The translations under genes were made by a program, and so were the position numbers. From Actinobacillus vicugnae (lineage in GTDB: Bacteria; Pseudomonadota; Gammaproteobacteria; Enterobacterales; Pasteurellaceae), in NCBI RefSeq assembly GCF_901687125.1, contig NZ_CABFJY010000047.1, forward strand, positions 62,001 through 126,000: 64,000 nt of DNA, written 5' to 3'. This document shows, piece after piece, positions 19,960 to 29,559 of the stretch (the first letter of the stretch is position 1; the number at the start of each line of letters is the position of its first letter). The notes under the pieces are model-generated. The model was given only the letters and a program-made list of their open reading frames with translations, ran no database searches and was not told the origin of the DNA.

Positions 19960-20955
19960 TTAGCAAGATTCTCTTACAATTAACGGACAATCAATCGGTT
20001 GAACCTTATTAGATTTTCGTCCTTCAATTAAATGTAATGCCGCTTGTTCGCCCATTTGATAATGTGGCAATTGCACGGTAGTAAGTGGAGGTAAAAACAA
20101 GTGCGCTACCCCTACCATATTATCATAGCCAACAATAGCCACATCTTGCGGAATACGTAATCCTCTCGCCAGCAATAATTGATAGGCAAGCATGGCAATA
20201 CGGTCGTTTCCACACACAATCACGTCATAAGCAAAATGGTTTGGATCAGCCTCTAAAATCTGTTTTAGCCGATCAGCACCTTCCAAATAATCATCACTTT
20301 CATCCATAAAAAACTCCGTCGGCTGATTTGCATTTTTTTGCGAAAACCAGACCGTTTGAAAGCCTTTTTGGCGCTCTTTTGCCGCAATTGCATTATGTGG
20401 AATATACAAACAGAGCGGTTTTTTATAGCCCTTTTTCACCAATAAACGGGTAAGATCCGATTGTCCTTGGAAATCATTGGGAATGTAGCTCGCAACTTGT
20501 AAATCATCTGTCACACAGTTTGCCAGCACGATTGGCAATGAAGCTAGCCGTTTAGGAATTTTGATTTTCTTAAGTCCATGGCGGGTAATAATAATCGCAC
20601 TCGGACGATGTGAAAGTAGAAGTTCCACCGCTTTTTCAACATCTTGATCATCATTTTCAAACGTATTGATCACAAAGGAATTCCAGCCGTATTGACGTAC
20701 CGTTTGCTCAATTGCAAGCAAGATTTCTACCGAGAAAGGTGTGGTTGCCGTGCTAAAGGACAACACGCCTATAGTTTTTTCACTTACACCACGAATTTTT
20801 TGCGCCGCAATATTGGGGACATAATTTAGCTGTGCAATCGCATCTTGCACGGCTTTACGTGTTTTTTCAGAAAGTTGTTCAGGATTATTAATTGCACGAG
20901 AAACAGTCATCAGCGATACGCCTGCCAACTTTGCCACATCTTTTAGGGAAGCCAT
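19960..20955 (-). CDS. LacI-family repressor of the alpha-galactoside locus
   Basis: 331 residues. An N-terminal helix-turn-helix and hinge (MASLKDVAKLAGVSLMTVSR, then AINNPEQLSEKTRKAV) is followed by a periplasmic-binding-protein-like sensor domain (about 60-331) with DVIVCGNDRIAMLAYQLL and VAIVGYDNMVG. It is divergent from the symporter and alpha-galactosidase genes and probably represses them by binding the TTAACGTTAA-type palindromes in between. The inducer is presumably melibiose or raffinose (inference from the neighbours). Confidence 0.88.
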   Translation of the reverse strand: MASLKDVAKLAGVSLMTVSRAINNPEQLSEKTRKAVQDAIAQLNYVPNIAAQKIRGVSEKTIGVLSFSTATTPFSVEILLAIEQTVRQYGWNSFVINTFENDDQDVEKAVELLLSHRPSAIIITRHGLKKIKIPKRLASLPIVLANCVTDDLQVASYIPNDFQGQSDLTRLLVKKGYKKPLCLYIPHNAIAAKERQKGFQTVWFSQKNANQPTEFFMDESDDYLEGADRLKQILEADPNHFAYDVIVCGNDRIAMLAYQLLLARGLRIPQDVAIVGYDNMVGVAHLFLPPLTTVQLPHYQMGEQAALHLIEGRKSNKVQPIDCPLIVRESC

Positions 20956-21087
20956 AAAATATTAATTATAAAGAATAAAAATAGATAAACGAAAATTGAT
21001 AATTAAAACTAATTTATCGGTTTAGCTTCACTTTACCTTTTATCTTTTTGCGGATCAATTCTCAATAACCAATTATTTGCCAATAAC

Positions 21088-21103
21088 TGTGATCTTGCTC
21101 ACA
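21088..21103. promoter_or_regulatory. CRP site 1 of the alpha-galactoside locus
   Basis: TGTGA-TCTTGC-TCACA is a perfect match to the CRP half-sites. It lies nearer the repressor gene (start 20955) and may act on it or as the distal site of the symporter promoter. Confidence 0.8.
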
Positions 21104-21112
21104 AAATCAGAA

Positions 21113-21125
21113 TGTTAACGTTAAA
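21113..21125. promoter_or_regulatory. Operator 1 (LacI-type palindrome)
   Basis: TGTTAACGTTAAA with the perfect 10-base palindrome TTAACGTTAA at 21115-21124. The same core recurs at 21178-21190, 65 bases away. Confidence 0.65.
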
Positions 21126-21128
21126 AAA

Positions 21129-21144
21129 CGTGATTTAGCTCACA
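21129..21144. promoter_or_regulatory. CRP site 2 of the alpha-galactoside locus
   Basis: CGTGA-TTTAGC-TCACA has one mismatch to consensus. If the promoter is TTGCAA (21163) and TAACAT (21185), this site is centred about 60 bases before the transcription start, the class I activation position. Confidence 0.75.
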
Positions 21145-21162
21145 ATTTTGATTTTTATCCTC

Positions 21163-21190
21163 TTGCAAAAGCAAATGATAACGTTAACAT
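21163..21190 (+). promoter_or_regulatory. Promoter and operator 2 of the symporter/alpha-galactosidase operon
   Basis: TTGCAA and TAACAT are spaced 16 bases. The -10 half overlaps GATAACGTTAACAT, a second copy of the repressor palindrome (core TAACGTTA, 21179-21186), so repressor binding would block RNA polymerase. The assignment is inferred from sequence match and spacing. Confidence 0.5.
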
Positions 21191-21226
21191 TTTGCCCATC
21201 AAATCCACAATAGAAGGTGTTTTATT

Positions 21227-22513
21227 ATGCAAGCACAACCACAAAATAAAGCTTATTACTGGGGGAACCGTAATTATTTTGTATTTAGCGGTTACTTCTT
21301 TACCTATTTCTTTATCATGGCAACCTGCTATCCGTTCCTTGGTATCTGGCTGGGAGATATTAATGGATTAAGCGGTGAAGAACGAGGCATCGTGTTCGCC
21401 TCAATGTCCTTTTTTGCTCTCTGTTTCCAACCTATTTTCGGCTATGTAACCGATAAGCTCGGGGTAAAAAAACATATGCTCTGGGCAGTTGCCATTGCCC
21501 TTCTCTTCTACGCACCATTCTTTATTTACATTTTCGCGCCAATGCTAAAAACCAATATTTGGGTGGGTGCAATCGTAGGTGGCATCTATATGGGCTTTGT
21601 GTTCTCTGGCGGTGCGGGGGCATCAGAGGCTTATGTTGAACGTGTCAGCCGTCAAAGTAACTTTGAATATGGACGTGCACGTATGTTCGGTATGATGGGC
21701 TGGGGGATCTGTGCTTCTATCGCAGGGATTTTATATAGCAAAGATCCTGATTCTGTATTCTGGCTTGGCTCAGCTGGTGCAGTCGTGTTACTTGTGTTAG
21801 TTGCACTTGCAAAACCAGAGCAAAATTCGACCGCTTCTGTAATGGCACAACTCGGTGCAAATAAAAACCCTGTTAGCCTTAAACAAGCCTTCAAACTTTT
21901 TAAACTTCCTCGCTTCTGGGCTTTACTTGCGTATGTAGTGGGTGTGGCTTGTACCTATGATATTTTCGACCAACAATTTGGTAACTTTTTTAATACATTC
22001 TTTGATTCAAAAGAAGAAGGGATTGAGATGTTCGGCTATGTAACTACAATGGGCGAATTCTTAAATGCGGCGATTATGTTCTTTGTTCCTGTATTGATTA
22101 ACCGTATCGGCGCCAAAAATGCATTATTGGTGGCAGGCTTTATTATGACGATTCGTATCATTGGCTCATCATTTGCTACCGAAGCATGGCACGTTGTGGT
22201 GTTAAAAACCTTACATATGTTTGAAGTGCCGTTCTACCTCGTTGGCTTATTTAAATACATTGGTAACGTGTTCGAAGTTCACTTCTCCGCAACAATCTAT
22301 ATGGTAGCGTGCCAGTTTATTAAACAAGTCGGCAATATGCTCGCATCTTCAACCGTCGGAAGCTGGTATGACAAATTCGGCTATCAAGATACTTACTTTA
22401 TTTTAGGTTGTGTGGCACTAGGTTTTACCTTGCTCTCAGTCTTTACTCTAACAGGCAAAATGAATATGCAAGAGCGTTATCAATTACAAAAACGCAATGT
22501 AAGAGGCGCTTAA
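21227..22513 (+). CDS. LacY-type oligosaccharide:H+ symporter
   Basis: 428 residues, twelve membrane helices, clearly of the LacY/RafB family. Residues needed for LacY function are conserved in context: Glu in SEAYVERVSRQ (residue 138, equivalent to LacY E126), Arg in FGRARMFG, Glu in GYVTTMGE, and His/Glu in LKTLHMFEVP. With an alpha-galactosidase next and no beta-galactosidase near, the substrate is more likely melibiose or raffinose than lactose (inference). AGAAGG lies before the ATG. The downstream gene follows after 45 bases. Confidence 0.9.
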   Translation: MQAQPQNKAYYWGNRNYFVFSGYFFTYFFIMATCYPFLGIWLGDINGLSGEERGIVFASMSFFALCFQPIFGYVTDKLGVKKHMLWAVAIALLFYAPFFIYIFAPMLKTNIWVGAIVGGIYMGFVFSGGAGASEAYVERVSRQSNFEYGRARMFGMMGWGICASIAGILYSKDPDSVFWLGSAGAVVLLVLVALAKPEQNSTASVMAQLGANKNPVSLKQAFKLFKLPRFWALLAYVVGVACTYDIFDQQFGNFFNTFFDSKEEGIEMFGYVTTMGEFLNAAIMFFVPVLINRIGAKNALLVAGFIMTIRIIGSSFATEAWHVVVLKTLHMFEVPFYLVGLFKYIGNVFEVHFSATIYMVACQFIKQVGNMLASSTVGSWYDKFGYQDTYFILGCVALGFTLLSVFTLTGKMNMQERYQLQKRNVRGA

Positions 22514-22558
22514 CAAGCAGTTATCTTTCTCTCCAATTTTGCAAACAAGGAATTTAAT

Positions 22559-24697
22559 ATGAACAACATCATTCGCTTATCAAGCAATCAAAATGATCTG
22601 ATTATCAATGCTTCAGATAATCCACAAATTCTCTACTGGGGCGAAAAGCTTGCCGCCTTCGAGCCAACCAATGCATGGCTAAGCTATTCTGGTGTAACCA
22701 ACGGCGGTTTAGATATTGATGTGCCTGTTTCACTTGCTTCAGAAAATGGTCGAGGCTATTTTGAATCCTCTTCGGTAGAAGGACATCGTAGTGGCTTAGA
22801 TTCAATGCCCGTGTTCAAACTCAGTAAAATTGAACAACAAAACGACCGCTTAGTGATTCGCCAAATTGATGAAATTGCAGGCTTAGAATTTAGCAGTGAA
22901 TTTGTGTTGGACAAAGCGACTTCCGTACTGAAAACACGCAACAAATTACGCAATTTAAAAGCGGACGAATATCAACTAGATCGCCTTGCTGTAACGCTTC
23001 CTCTGCCAGAATTTGCCGATGAAGTCTGCACATTCTACGGTCGTTGGGTGCGTGAATTTCAACCAAATCGCAAAAATCTTAAACACGGCGGTTTTATTCA
23101 AGAAAACCGTGTGGGCAGAACTTCGCACGAATATCCGCCCATCCTGATTGTCGGCGAAGAAGGCTATAAAGAGCAAAAAGGCGATGTATGGGGCTTCCAT
23201 TTAGCATGGAGTGGTAACCACCGTATTCGTGCTGATATTGATATTCGTGGTAGACGGACGGTGCAACTCGAAGCGCTTTACTTCCCTGGCGAAATTTCAC
23301 TTGCACAAGATGAAGAAATTTCCACCCCTTGGGTTTATGCAACCGCTTCAACGCAAGGCTTAAATGGAATGAGCAAACAATTCCACCAATATGTACGAGA
23401 ACAAATTCTCCACTTCCCACAAGGTAAAACTCGCCCTGTGCATCTCAATATTTGGGAAGGGGTTTATTTTGACCATAACCCAGAACATATTATTGCCATG
23501 GCAAAAGCCGCTGCAGAAATGGGCGTTGAACGCTTTATTATTGACGATGGTTGGTTTATCGGACGTGATGATGACTTTGGTGGTTTGGGCGATTGGTATT
23601 TAGATGAACGTAAATATCCAAACGGCTTACCCCCCGTGGTAAAAGCGGTAAAAGATTTAGGTATGCAATTCGGGATTTGGGTTGAACTTGAAATGATCAA
23701 CAAACCAACCAAACTTTACCAGCAACATCCCGATTGGTTATTAGCGGTTGAAGGCTACGACCAACCTGCAGAGCGTAATCAGTTCGTGCTTGATTTATGT
23801 CATCCAGAAGTGTTTGATTATTTAGTTGAACGTATGGATTGGCTACTCGGCAACCACGAAATTGACTACGTTAAATGGGATATGAACCGCCGTATTGTAC
23901 AAGGTGCTCATCAAGGCAGGGCTGCTGTCACCAAACAAACTGAGGCTTTTTATCGCTTGTGCGATGTGCTTCGCGAAAAATATCCACAGGTTGAATTTGA
24001 AGCTTGCTCTTCTGGTGGTGGACGGATTGACTATGAAGTATTAAAACGCTCTCACCGCTTCTGGACTTCTGATGATAACGATGCACTGGAACGCCAAACC
24101 ATTCAACGTGGTTTTAGCTATTTCTATCCACCTGAAATTATGGGCGCACATATCGGAGGCTGGCATTGCCATACCACCTATCGCAAATTAGATGCGAATT
24201 TCCGTGGTTTAACCGCATTATTCGGTCATATGGGCGTAGAGTTAGATCCAGTTAAAGAAGGCGAAGCAGAGCGCCAAAGCTTTGCAAAATATATTGCGCT
24301 ACATAAATCATTGCGTGAGTTACTGCATAGTGGCACTGCATTCCGCTTAGATCGCCAAGACCCTGCCTCTTTAGTAAACGGTGTCGTTGCACAAGATAAC
24401 TCACAAGCGGTTGTTTTAATCAGCCAACTTGCAATGTTAGATTACTTGCGCCAAGAATCTCTCCGAGTGCCATATTTAGCAAAAGGTAACTACCAAGTAG
24501 AAATTTTAGATTTACCACACAACTTTGCCGAAGGAAAATTCGGTCACTTAATGAAAAAATTACCTGATTGGATGGTAAAAGCATTAAGCGGTGAGAAAGT
24601 TATCATCAACAGCGAATGGCTTGCTAAAGTAGGCTTAGGTTTACCAATTATCGACCCAGCCTCTGCGATGTTATTGAAATTCAGCCGTATCGATTAA
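22559..24697 (+). CDS. Alpha-galactosidase, glycoside hydrolase family 36
   Basis: 712 residues (E. coli RafA 708). The GH36 catalytic centre is intact: nucleophile Asp441 in VKWDMNR, the SSGGGRIDYEVL loop, and the acid/base motif SDDND (505-508). The WxDDGWF-like sequence IIDDGWFIGRDDD is also present. No signal peptide, so it acts in the cytoplasm, releasing galactose from melibiose/raffinose-type sugars brought in by the symporter. AAGGAA precedes the ATG. It is the last gene of the locus. Confidence 0.95.
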   Translation: MNNIIRLSSNQNDLIINASDNPQILYWGEKLAAFEPTNAWLSYSGVTNGGLDIDVPVSLASENGRGYFESSSVEGHRSGLDSMPVFKLSKIEQQNDRLVIRQIDEIAGLEFSSEFVLDKATSVLKTRNKLRNLKADEYQLDRLAVTLPLPEFADEVCTFYGRWVREFQPNRKNLKHGGFIQENRVGRTSHEYPPILIVGEEGYKEQKGDVWGFHLAWSGNHRIRADIDIRGRRTVQLEALYFPGEISLAQDEEISTPWVYATASTQGLNGMSKQFHQYVREQILHFPQGKTRPVHLNIWEGVYFDHNPEHIIAMAKAAAEMGVERFIIDDGWFIGRDDDFGGLGDWYLDERKYPNGLPPVVKAVKDLGMQFGIWVELEMINKPTKLYQQHPDWLLAVEGYDQPAERNQFVLDLCHPEVFDYLVERMDWLLGNHEIDYVKWDMNRRIVQGAHQGRAAVTKQTEAFYRLCDVLREKYPQVEFEACSSGGGRIDYEVLKRSHRFWTSDDNDALERQTIQRGFSYFYPPEIMGAHIGGWHCHTTYRKLDANFRGLTALFGHMGVELDPVKEGEAERQSFAKYIALHKSLRELLHSGTAFRLDRQDPASLVNGVVAQDNSQAVVLISQLAMLDYLRQESLRVPYLAKGNYQVEILDLPHNFAEGKFGHLMKKLPDWMVKALSGEKVIINSEWLAKVGLGLPIIDPASAMLLKFSRID

Positions 24698-24842
24698 TCC
24701 AAATAAAAGCGGTCAAATTTCTTCTACTAAACGAAATGATCAAAAAAGAAATTTAATCAATTTCCTTGATTCCATAAATAATCCTTCTACTGCTCAATCT
24801 TATTTTGCTAAAAAGCGATAAAATTAAACCGCTTATAAAAAA

Positions 24843-24869
24843 TAAAAGGCTCTGTGAATGAGCCTTTTA
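24843..24869. terminator. Bidirectional terminator between alpha-galactosidase and opp genes
   Basis: Perfect 10-bp stem TAAAAGGCTC / GAGCCTTTTA with a 7-base loop and T-rich flanks on both strands. Two further copies of the uptake core occur in the 196-base gap. Confidence 0.75.
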
Positions 24870-24893
24870 TCTTTCTTCTAAAACGTGTATTGA

Positions 24894-26492
24894 TTAAGCT
24901 AAATTCGAAGCTTCAATTAAGCGTTGGGTGTAGGCTTGTTGTGGTTGCTCAAAAATTTGTTGAGTAGTGCCACTTTCAACTACTTCGCCTTTACTCATAA
25001 CGATCACTTTATCACTTAACGCACGTACCACAGCAAGATCATGACTAATAAACAAATAGCTTAAGCCATATTTTTGCTGTAAGCGATTTAACAAATCAAT
25101 TACGGTTAATTGCGTTGAGCGATCAAGTGCTGAGGTAGGTTCATCTAACAAGACAAATTTAGGTTCTAAAATAATGGCGCGAGCAATCGCAATTCGTTGT
25201 CGCTGCCCACCTGAAAATTCATGAGGATAGCGATTAATCATTGCGGGGCTTAAATTCACTTCTTCTAGCATTTTTTGTACCTTTTCTCGGCGCTGTGTTT
25301 TTGTCATCTTAGGGGAATGCACCGTCAATCCTTCCCCAATAATTTCCCCTACTGTCAAACGCGGTGAAAGAGAATTAAATGGATCTTGGAACACCATTTG
25401 CATATTACGTTTTAGCGATTGACGCGCTTCTTTTGACAACGTAGAAATTGATTGTCCTGCAAACTCTACTTCCCCTTGATAATCCAATATTTGCATAATG
25501 GCACGCCCTAACGTGGATTTTCCTGAACCCGATTCGCCCACAATCCCCAGTGTTTCGCCCACATTTAATTGGAATGAAATATCTTTTACCGCATTAAATA
25601 CTTTTTTCGGTTTTCCCCAAAACGAACGTTTCAATACATAATCGACATTAATATTTTTAGCATCAATCAATAACTGAGCTTGTTCAGCTTGACTGGTTTT
25701 AAAATGGCTTGGGAGCGGTGTAAGTAATTCAAGTGTATATGAATGCTTCGGCTGAGCAAATACCTCCGCTGTTTTACCTCGTTCTACAATCTCGCCCGAT
25801 TTCATTACACACACTTCATCGCTGTATTTTTGGACTAAACGAAGATCGTGTGAAATCAGAATGATCGCCATACCCATTTCAGCTTGTAATTCGAGCATCA
25901 GATCTAAAATTTCTGCTTGGGTAGTCACGTCTAGCGCAGTGGTTGGTTCATCTGCAATTAAAAGATCGGGCTTATTAATAATCGCCATAGCGATCATAAT
26001 CCGTTGCAACTGCCCGCCAGAAAACTCATGTGGGTAACAATTTAATTTCTTTTCTGCATTCGGAATTTTCACCTTTTGCAATGCGCTTAAAGTCAGCGCT
26101 TGAGCTTCTTGCTTAGTTATTTCTGCTGAATGAGTAGTCAGTGCTTCTGCCACTTGTTCCCCAATCGGCATATAAGGATTTAGCGAAGTCATTGGCTCTT
26201 GAAAAATCATACCGATGCGATCTCCTCGCAAGGTGCACATTTCTTGCTCCGACAGCGCTAAAATATTACGATCTTCAAAAATAATTTGAGAATCTTTTCC
26301 ATACTGCACAATATTTTTCGGAAGCAATTGCATTATCGACATTGAAGTTACCGATTTACCCGAACCTGACTCCCCTACAATCGCTAGCGTTTTACCCTTT
26401 TCTAAACTAAATGAGACTGAACGAACAGTGTGCGAAAAATTATCTTCAGCTTTTAAATATACGTCTAAATTTTTTACTTCTAAGAATTTCAT
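24894..26492 (-). CDS. oppDF: Fused OppD-OppF-type ABC transporter ATPase
   Basis: 532 residues with two complete ATPase modules. Each has Walker A GESGSGKS, signature FSGGQLQR (first) or FSGGQRQR (second), and Walker B (LLIADEP, FVLLDEP). In E. coli OppD and OppF are separate; here they are one chain, as in YejF-type transporters. The adjacent permease genes resemble OppB and OppC strongly, so the substrate class is peptides. It follows oppC by 10 bases. The absent binding-protein gene leaves specificity open. Confidence 0.85.
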   Translation of the reverse strand: MKFLEVKNLDVYLKAEDNFSHTVRSVSFSLEKGKTLAIVGESGSGKSVTSMSIMQLLPKNIVQYGKDSQIIFEDRNILALSEQEMCTLRGDRIGMIFQEPMTSLNPYMPIGEQVAEALTTHSAEITKQEAQALTLSALQKVKIPNAEKKLNCYPHEFSGGQLQRIMIAMAIINKPDLLIADEPTTALDVTTQAEILDLMLELQAEMGMAIILISHDLRLVQKYSDEVCVMKSGEIVERGKTAEVFAQPKHSYTLELLTPLPSHFKTSQAEQAQLLIDAKNINVDYVLKRSFWGKPKKVFNAVKDISFQLNVGETLGIVGESGSGKSTLGRAIMQILDYQGEVEFAGQSISTLSKEARQSLKRNMQMVFQDPFNSLSPRLTVGEIIGEGLTVHSPKMTKTQRREKVQKMLEEVNLSPAMINRYPHEFSGGQRQRIAIARAIILEPKFVLLDEPTSALDRSTQLTVIDLLNRLQQKYGLSYLFISHDLAVVRALSDKVIVMSKGEVVESGTTQQIFEQPQQAYTQRLIEASNLA

Positions 26493-26502
26493 CCTTTACC
26501 GC

Positions 26503-27417
26503 CTATTTATCTTTTGGATCTAATGCATCACGCAAACCATCGCCAATAAAATTGAAACAAAACAGCGTTAAGCAGAGGAAAAAAGCAGGAAAGCCAAGCA
26601 ACCACGGTGAGGTTTCCATCTGAGACGCACCATCGCTCAGTAAAGCGCCCCAGCTACTCATCGGCTCTTGCGTACCAAGCCCTAAAAAGCTTAAAAAGGA
26701 TTCAAATAAAATCAAAGCAGGCACTTCAAGCGAAGCATACACCACCACTAAGCCGAGTACATTTGGGATAATATGGCGCCAGATAATTTGGCGACGAGAA
26801 ACACCACATACAATTGCAGCTTCAATAAACTCTTTATTTTTTAGCGCGAGCGTTTGTCCTCGCACAATTCGCGCAAGTCCAAGCCAAGCAATCATGCCAA
26901 TCGCAACAAAAATTAAGAAAATATTTTGTCCGAAAAAAGTCACTAATAAAATCACGAAGAACATAAAAGGAAATGAGCCTAAAATTTCCAAAAAGCGCAT
27001 CATGAAGCTATCAACTTTGCCACCAATATAGCCTGAAATTGCGCCGTAAATCGTGCCAATCACTACCGCTACTAACGCACCTGCAATCCCAACCATAAGC
27101 GAGATTCTGCCCCCCATTGCAACACGCACCATAAGATCGCGCCCTGAAGCATCCGTACCAAAATAGTGCATTGATTCTATATCAGGTGTGGCACTCATCA
27201 TATTCCAATCGGTATCGTCATAACTAAACGGCATCAACATTGGTACAAAAGTGATAAATAACACAATCAGAAATAAAATAAATAAGCTACTCACTGCAGC
27301 TTTATTACGGAAAAAACGTCGACGAGCATCTTGCCATAAACTACGTCCTTCAAGCGTAAGTACCATATTCGTTGAGGCAGTATTTTCCGAAAACGTTGAA
27401 TTTTTATTCATCTGCAT
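26503..27417 (-). CDS. oppC: OppC-type peptide ABC transporter permease
   Basis: 304 residues. A cytoplasmic N-terminus (RSLWQDARRRFFRNKAAV) is followed by six membrane helices, the EAA loop EFIEAAIVCGVSRRQIIWRHI that docks on the ATPase, and the C-terminal GLGTQEPMSSWGALLSDG characteristic of OppC/DppC. GGAGGG stands 4 bases before the first ATG; a second ATG two codons on is possible. It follows oppB by about 20 bases. Confidence 0.9.
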   Translation of the reverse strand: MQMNKNSTFSENTASTNMVLTLEGRSLWQDARRRFFRNKAAVSSLFILFLIVLFITFVPMLMPFSYDDTDWNMMSATPDIESMHYFGTDASGRDLMVRVAMGGRISLMVGIAGALVAVVIGTIYGAISGYIGGKVDSFMMRFLEILGSFPFMFFVILLVTFFGQNIFLIFVAIGMIAWLGLARIVRGQTLALKNKEFIEAAIVCGVSRRQIIWRHIIPNVLGLVVVYASLEVPALILFESFLSFLGLGTQEPMSSWGALLSDGASQMETSPWLLGFPAFFLCLTLFCFNFIGDGLRDALDPKDK

Positions 27418-27437
27418 AATTCCCTCCTGATGTTTTG

Positions 27438-28361
27438 TTAGCTATAACGAATTTTCGGATCTATCACCGCATATAAAATATCGACTATCGCATTAAATAA
27501 AATAGTTAGTGTGCCGACTAGAATGGTTAAACTCAATACTAAAGAATAATCACGATTGAGCGCCCCATTAATAAATAATTGTCCTAAACCTGGTAAGCCA
27601 AATACACTTTCGATCACCATTGAGCCTGTGATAATGCCGACGAAAGCTGGCGCAAGATAAGTAATAACAGGAATTAACGCAGGTTTTAGTGCATGTTTAA
27701 AAATGATTTTCCGCATTGGTATGCCTTTTGCCTTTGCCGTACGGATATAATTTGAATGGAGAATTTCAATCATTGAGCCACGAGTAATTCGAGCAAGTCC
27801 TGCCACATAGCCAATTGTGAGTGAAAGCACTGGCAACACCATATAATATAATTGCCCACCGTTCCAGCCACCAGCAGGGAGCCATTGCAGATGAATCGCA
27901 AAAAATAATACAAGTAAAGGGGCAAATACAAAACTTGGCATAATCACCCCCGTCATCGCAAAACCCATCACAATATAGTCCCATTTACTATTTTGCTTTA
28001 ATGCCGCTACAATACCTGCTGTTAATCCAATTATCACTGCAAAAATAAATGCGACAACGCCTAATTTAATTGAAACAGGAAGTGCCGAAGCAATTAAATC
28101 ATTTACTGATTGATCTTTATATTTAAAAGAAGGTCCCAAATCACCATGCGCAAGATTATCCATATAGATAAAATATTGTTTATAAAGTGGCTCATTTAGA
28201 TGATATTTAGCTTCTATGTTTGCCATCACTTCTGGCGGATAGGCTTTTTCTGAGGTAAATGGACTTCCTGGCGCAAGTCTCATTAGAAAGAATGAAAAGG
28301 TAATTAGAATAAATAGCGTTGGAATCGCTTCCAGAATCCGCTTGATAATAAATTTCAGCAT
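27438..28361 (-). CDS. oppB: OppB-type peptide ABC transporter permease
   Basis: 307 residues from the ATG at 28361, which has GGAGGA at ideal spacing; a TTG two codons upstream is less likely. Very similar to E. coli OppB over the whole length (LEAIPTLFILITFSFFLMRL, RITRGSMIEILHSNYIRTAKAKG, SLVLSLTILVGTLTILFN). Six membrane helices. First gene of the oppB-oppC-oppDF operon. No oppA precedes it; the gap to ruvB contains a terminator and promoter space only. Confidence 0.93.
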   Translation of the reverse strand: MLKFIIKRILEAIPTLFILITFSFFLMRLAPGSPFTSEKAYPPEVMANIEAKYHLNEPLYKQYFIYMDNLAHGDLGPSFKYKDQSVNDLIASALPVSIKLGVVAFIFAVIIGLTAGIVAALKQNSKWDYIVMGFAMTGVIMPSFVFAPLLVLFFAIHLQWLPAGGWNGGQLYYMVLPVLSLTIGYVAGLARITRGSMIEILHSNYIRTAKAKGIPMRKIIFKHALKPALIPVITYLAPAFVGIITGSMVIESVFGLPGLGQLFINGALNRDYSLVLSLTILVGTLTILFNAIVDILYAVIDPKIRYS

Positions 28362-28446
28362 TTGCAATCCTCCATTTTTATTAATAATGACTAATTAGTA
28401 ACCGAAATAGTACATTTTGTAAATATGAAGCAAGTGCAAATAAACA

Positions 28447-28513
28447 ACAAGCGGTCAAATTTCCTAAACTTTTTACAAACATTGCAAAATATTCTGAAAA
28501 TTTGACCGCTTGT
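28447..28513 (-). terminator. Uptake-sequence dyad terminator after ruvB
   Basis: ACAAGCGGTCAAATTT and its exact complement form a 16-base inverted repeat with a 35-base loop, between the ruvB stop and the opp promoter region. It is the cleanest consensus uptake-sequence pair in the window. Confidence 0.65.
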
Positions 28514-28532
28514 TTAGCTTATCACAGCACCA

Positions 28533-29540
28533 TTATTCGTCTAATTTGGCGATACCTAAATGCGCATAGGTTCTGCTGGTCGCAATTCGCCCACGAGGTG
28601 TGCGCTGTAAAAAGCCTTGTTGAATTAAATAAGGCTCAAGTACATCTTCAATTGTGTCTCGTTCTTCGCCTATTGCTGCTGCTAAGTTATCTAACCCAAC
28701 TGGGCCGCCATCAAAACGTTCTACAATTGCCTGTAACAGTTTTATGTCCATAAAATCAAAGCCTTCAGAATCCACATCAAGCATTGCAAGCGCCTGTTTG
28801 GCTATATCAGAAGTAATCACGCCGTTATTACGCACATCCGCATAATCACGTACGCGGCGTAATAATCGGTTAGCAATACGTGGTGTACCTCTTGAACGGC
28901 GAGCAACTTCATAAGCACCATCTGCAGATAAATTGAGATTTAGACAATCTGCGCTGCGCTTTACAATCGACGTTAAATCTTCTACTGAATAAAATTCTAA
29001 ACGCTGAACAATACCAAAACGATCTCGCAATGGTGAGGTAAGCGATCCAGCTCGAGTGGTTGCACCAACTAAAGTAAACGGTGGTAAATCCAACTTAATT
29101 GAGCGAGCTGCAGGGCCTTCACCGATCATAATATCCAGCTGATAGTCTTCCATTGCAGGATACAACACTTCTTCAATCGCTGGCGATAAGCGGTGAATTT
29201 CATCAATAAATAACACATCGTAAGGTTCTAAATTGGTCAGCATTGCTGCCAAATCGCCAGCCTTTTCCAATACAGGCCCTGAAGTAGTACGAATATTTAC
29301 GCCCATTTCATTCGCAACAATATTCGCTAAGGTCGTTTTTCCTAAACCTGGTGGGCCGAAAATCAATAAGTGATCCAATGCCTCATCACGCAACTTTGCT
29401 GCTTTAATAAAGATTTCCATCTGCTCTCGCACCGAAGGCTGACCAACGTAATCGGCAAGCAATTTAGGACGAATTGCACGGTCAATCACTTCTTCCTCAC
29501 GCTTTGGCGAGGCACTAATTATTCTATCTGCTTCAATCAT
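28533..29540 (-). CDS. ruvB: RuvB, Holliday-junction branch-migration ATPase
   Basis: 335 residues. AAA+ motor with Walker [12 protein letters not shown], Walker [10 protein letters not shown], sensor 1 GATTRAG and arginine-rich [14 protein letters not shown], then a C-terminal winged helix ending [16 protein letters not shown]. RuvB hexamers pump DNA through the RuvA-bound junction. It is 19 bases after ruvA, in the usual ruvA-ruvB order; ruvC is not in the window. Confidence 0.98.
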   Translation of the reverse strand: MIEADRIISASPKREEEVIDRAIRPKLLADYVGQPSVREQMEIFIKAAKLRDEALDHLLIFGPPGLGKTTLANIVANEMGVNIRTTSGPVLEKAGDLAAMLTNLEPYDVLFIDEIHRLSPAIEEVLYPAMEDYQLDIMIGEGPAARSIKLDLPPFTLVGATTRAGSLTSPLRDRFGIVQRLEFYSVEDLTSIVKRSADCLNLNLSADGAYEVARRSRGTPRIANRLLRRVRDYADVRNNGVITSDIAKQALAMLDVDSEGFDFMDIKLLQAIVERFDGGPVGLDNLAAAIGEERDTIEDVLEPYLIQQGFLQRTPRGRIATSRTYAHLGIAKLDE

Positions 29541-29559
29541 TTGAGTTATGTATTGTGAA

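Noticed and set aside
21227-22513. Lactose permease (lacY) as a specific call
   Set aside because: The family fits, but the neighbour is an alpha-galactosidase and no lacZ is present, so an alpha-galactoside substrate is more likely.
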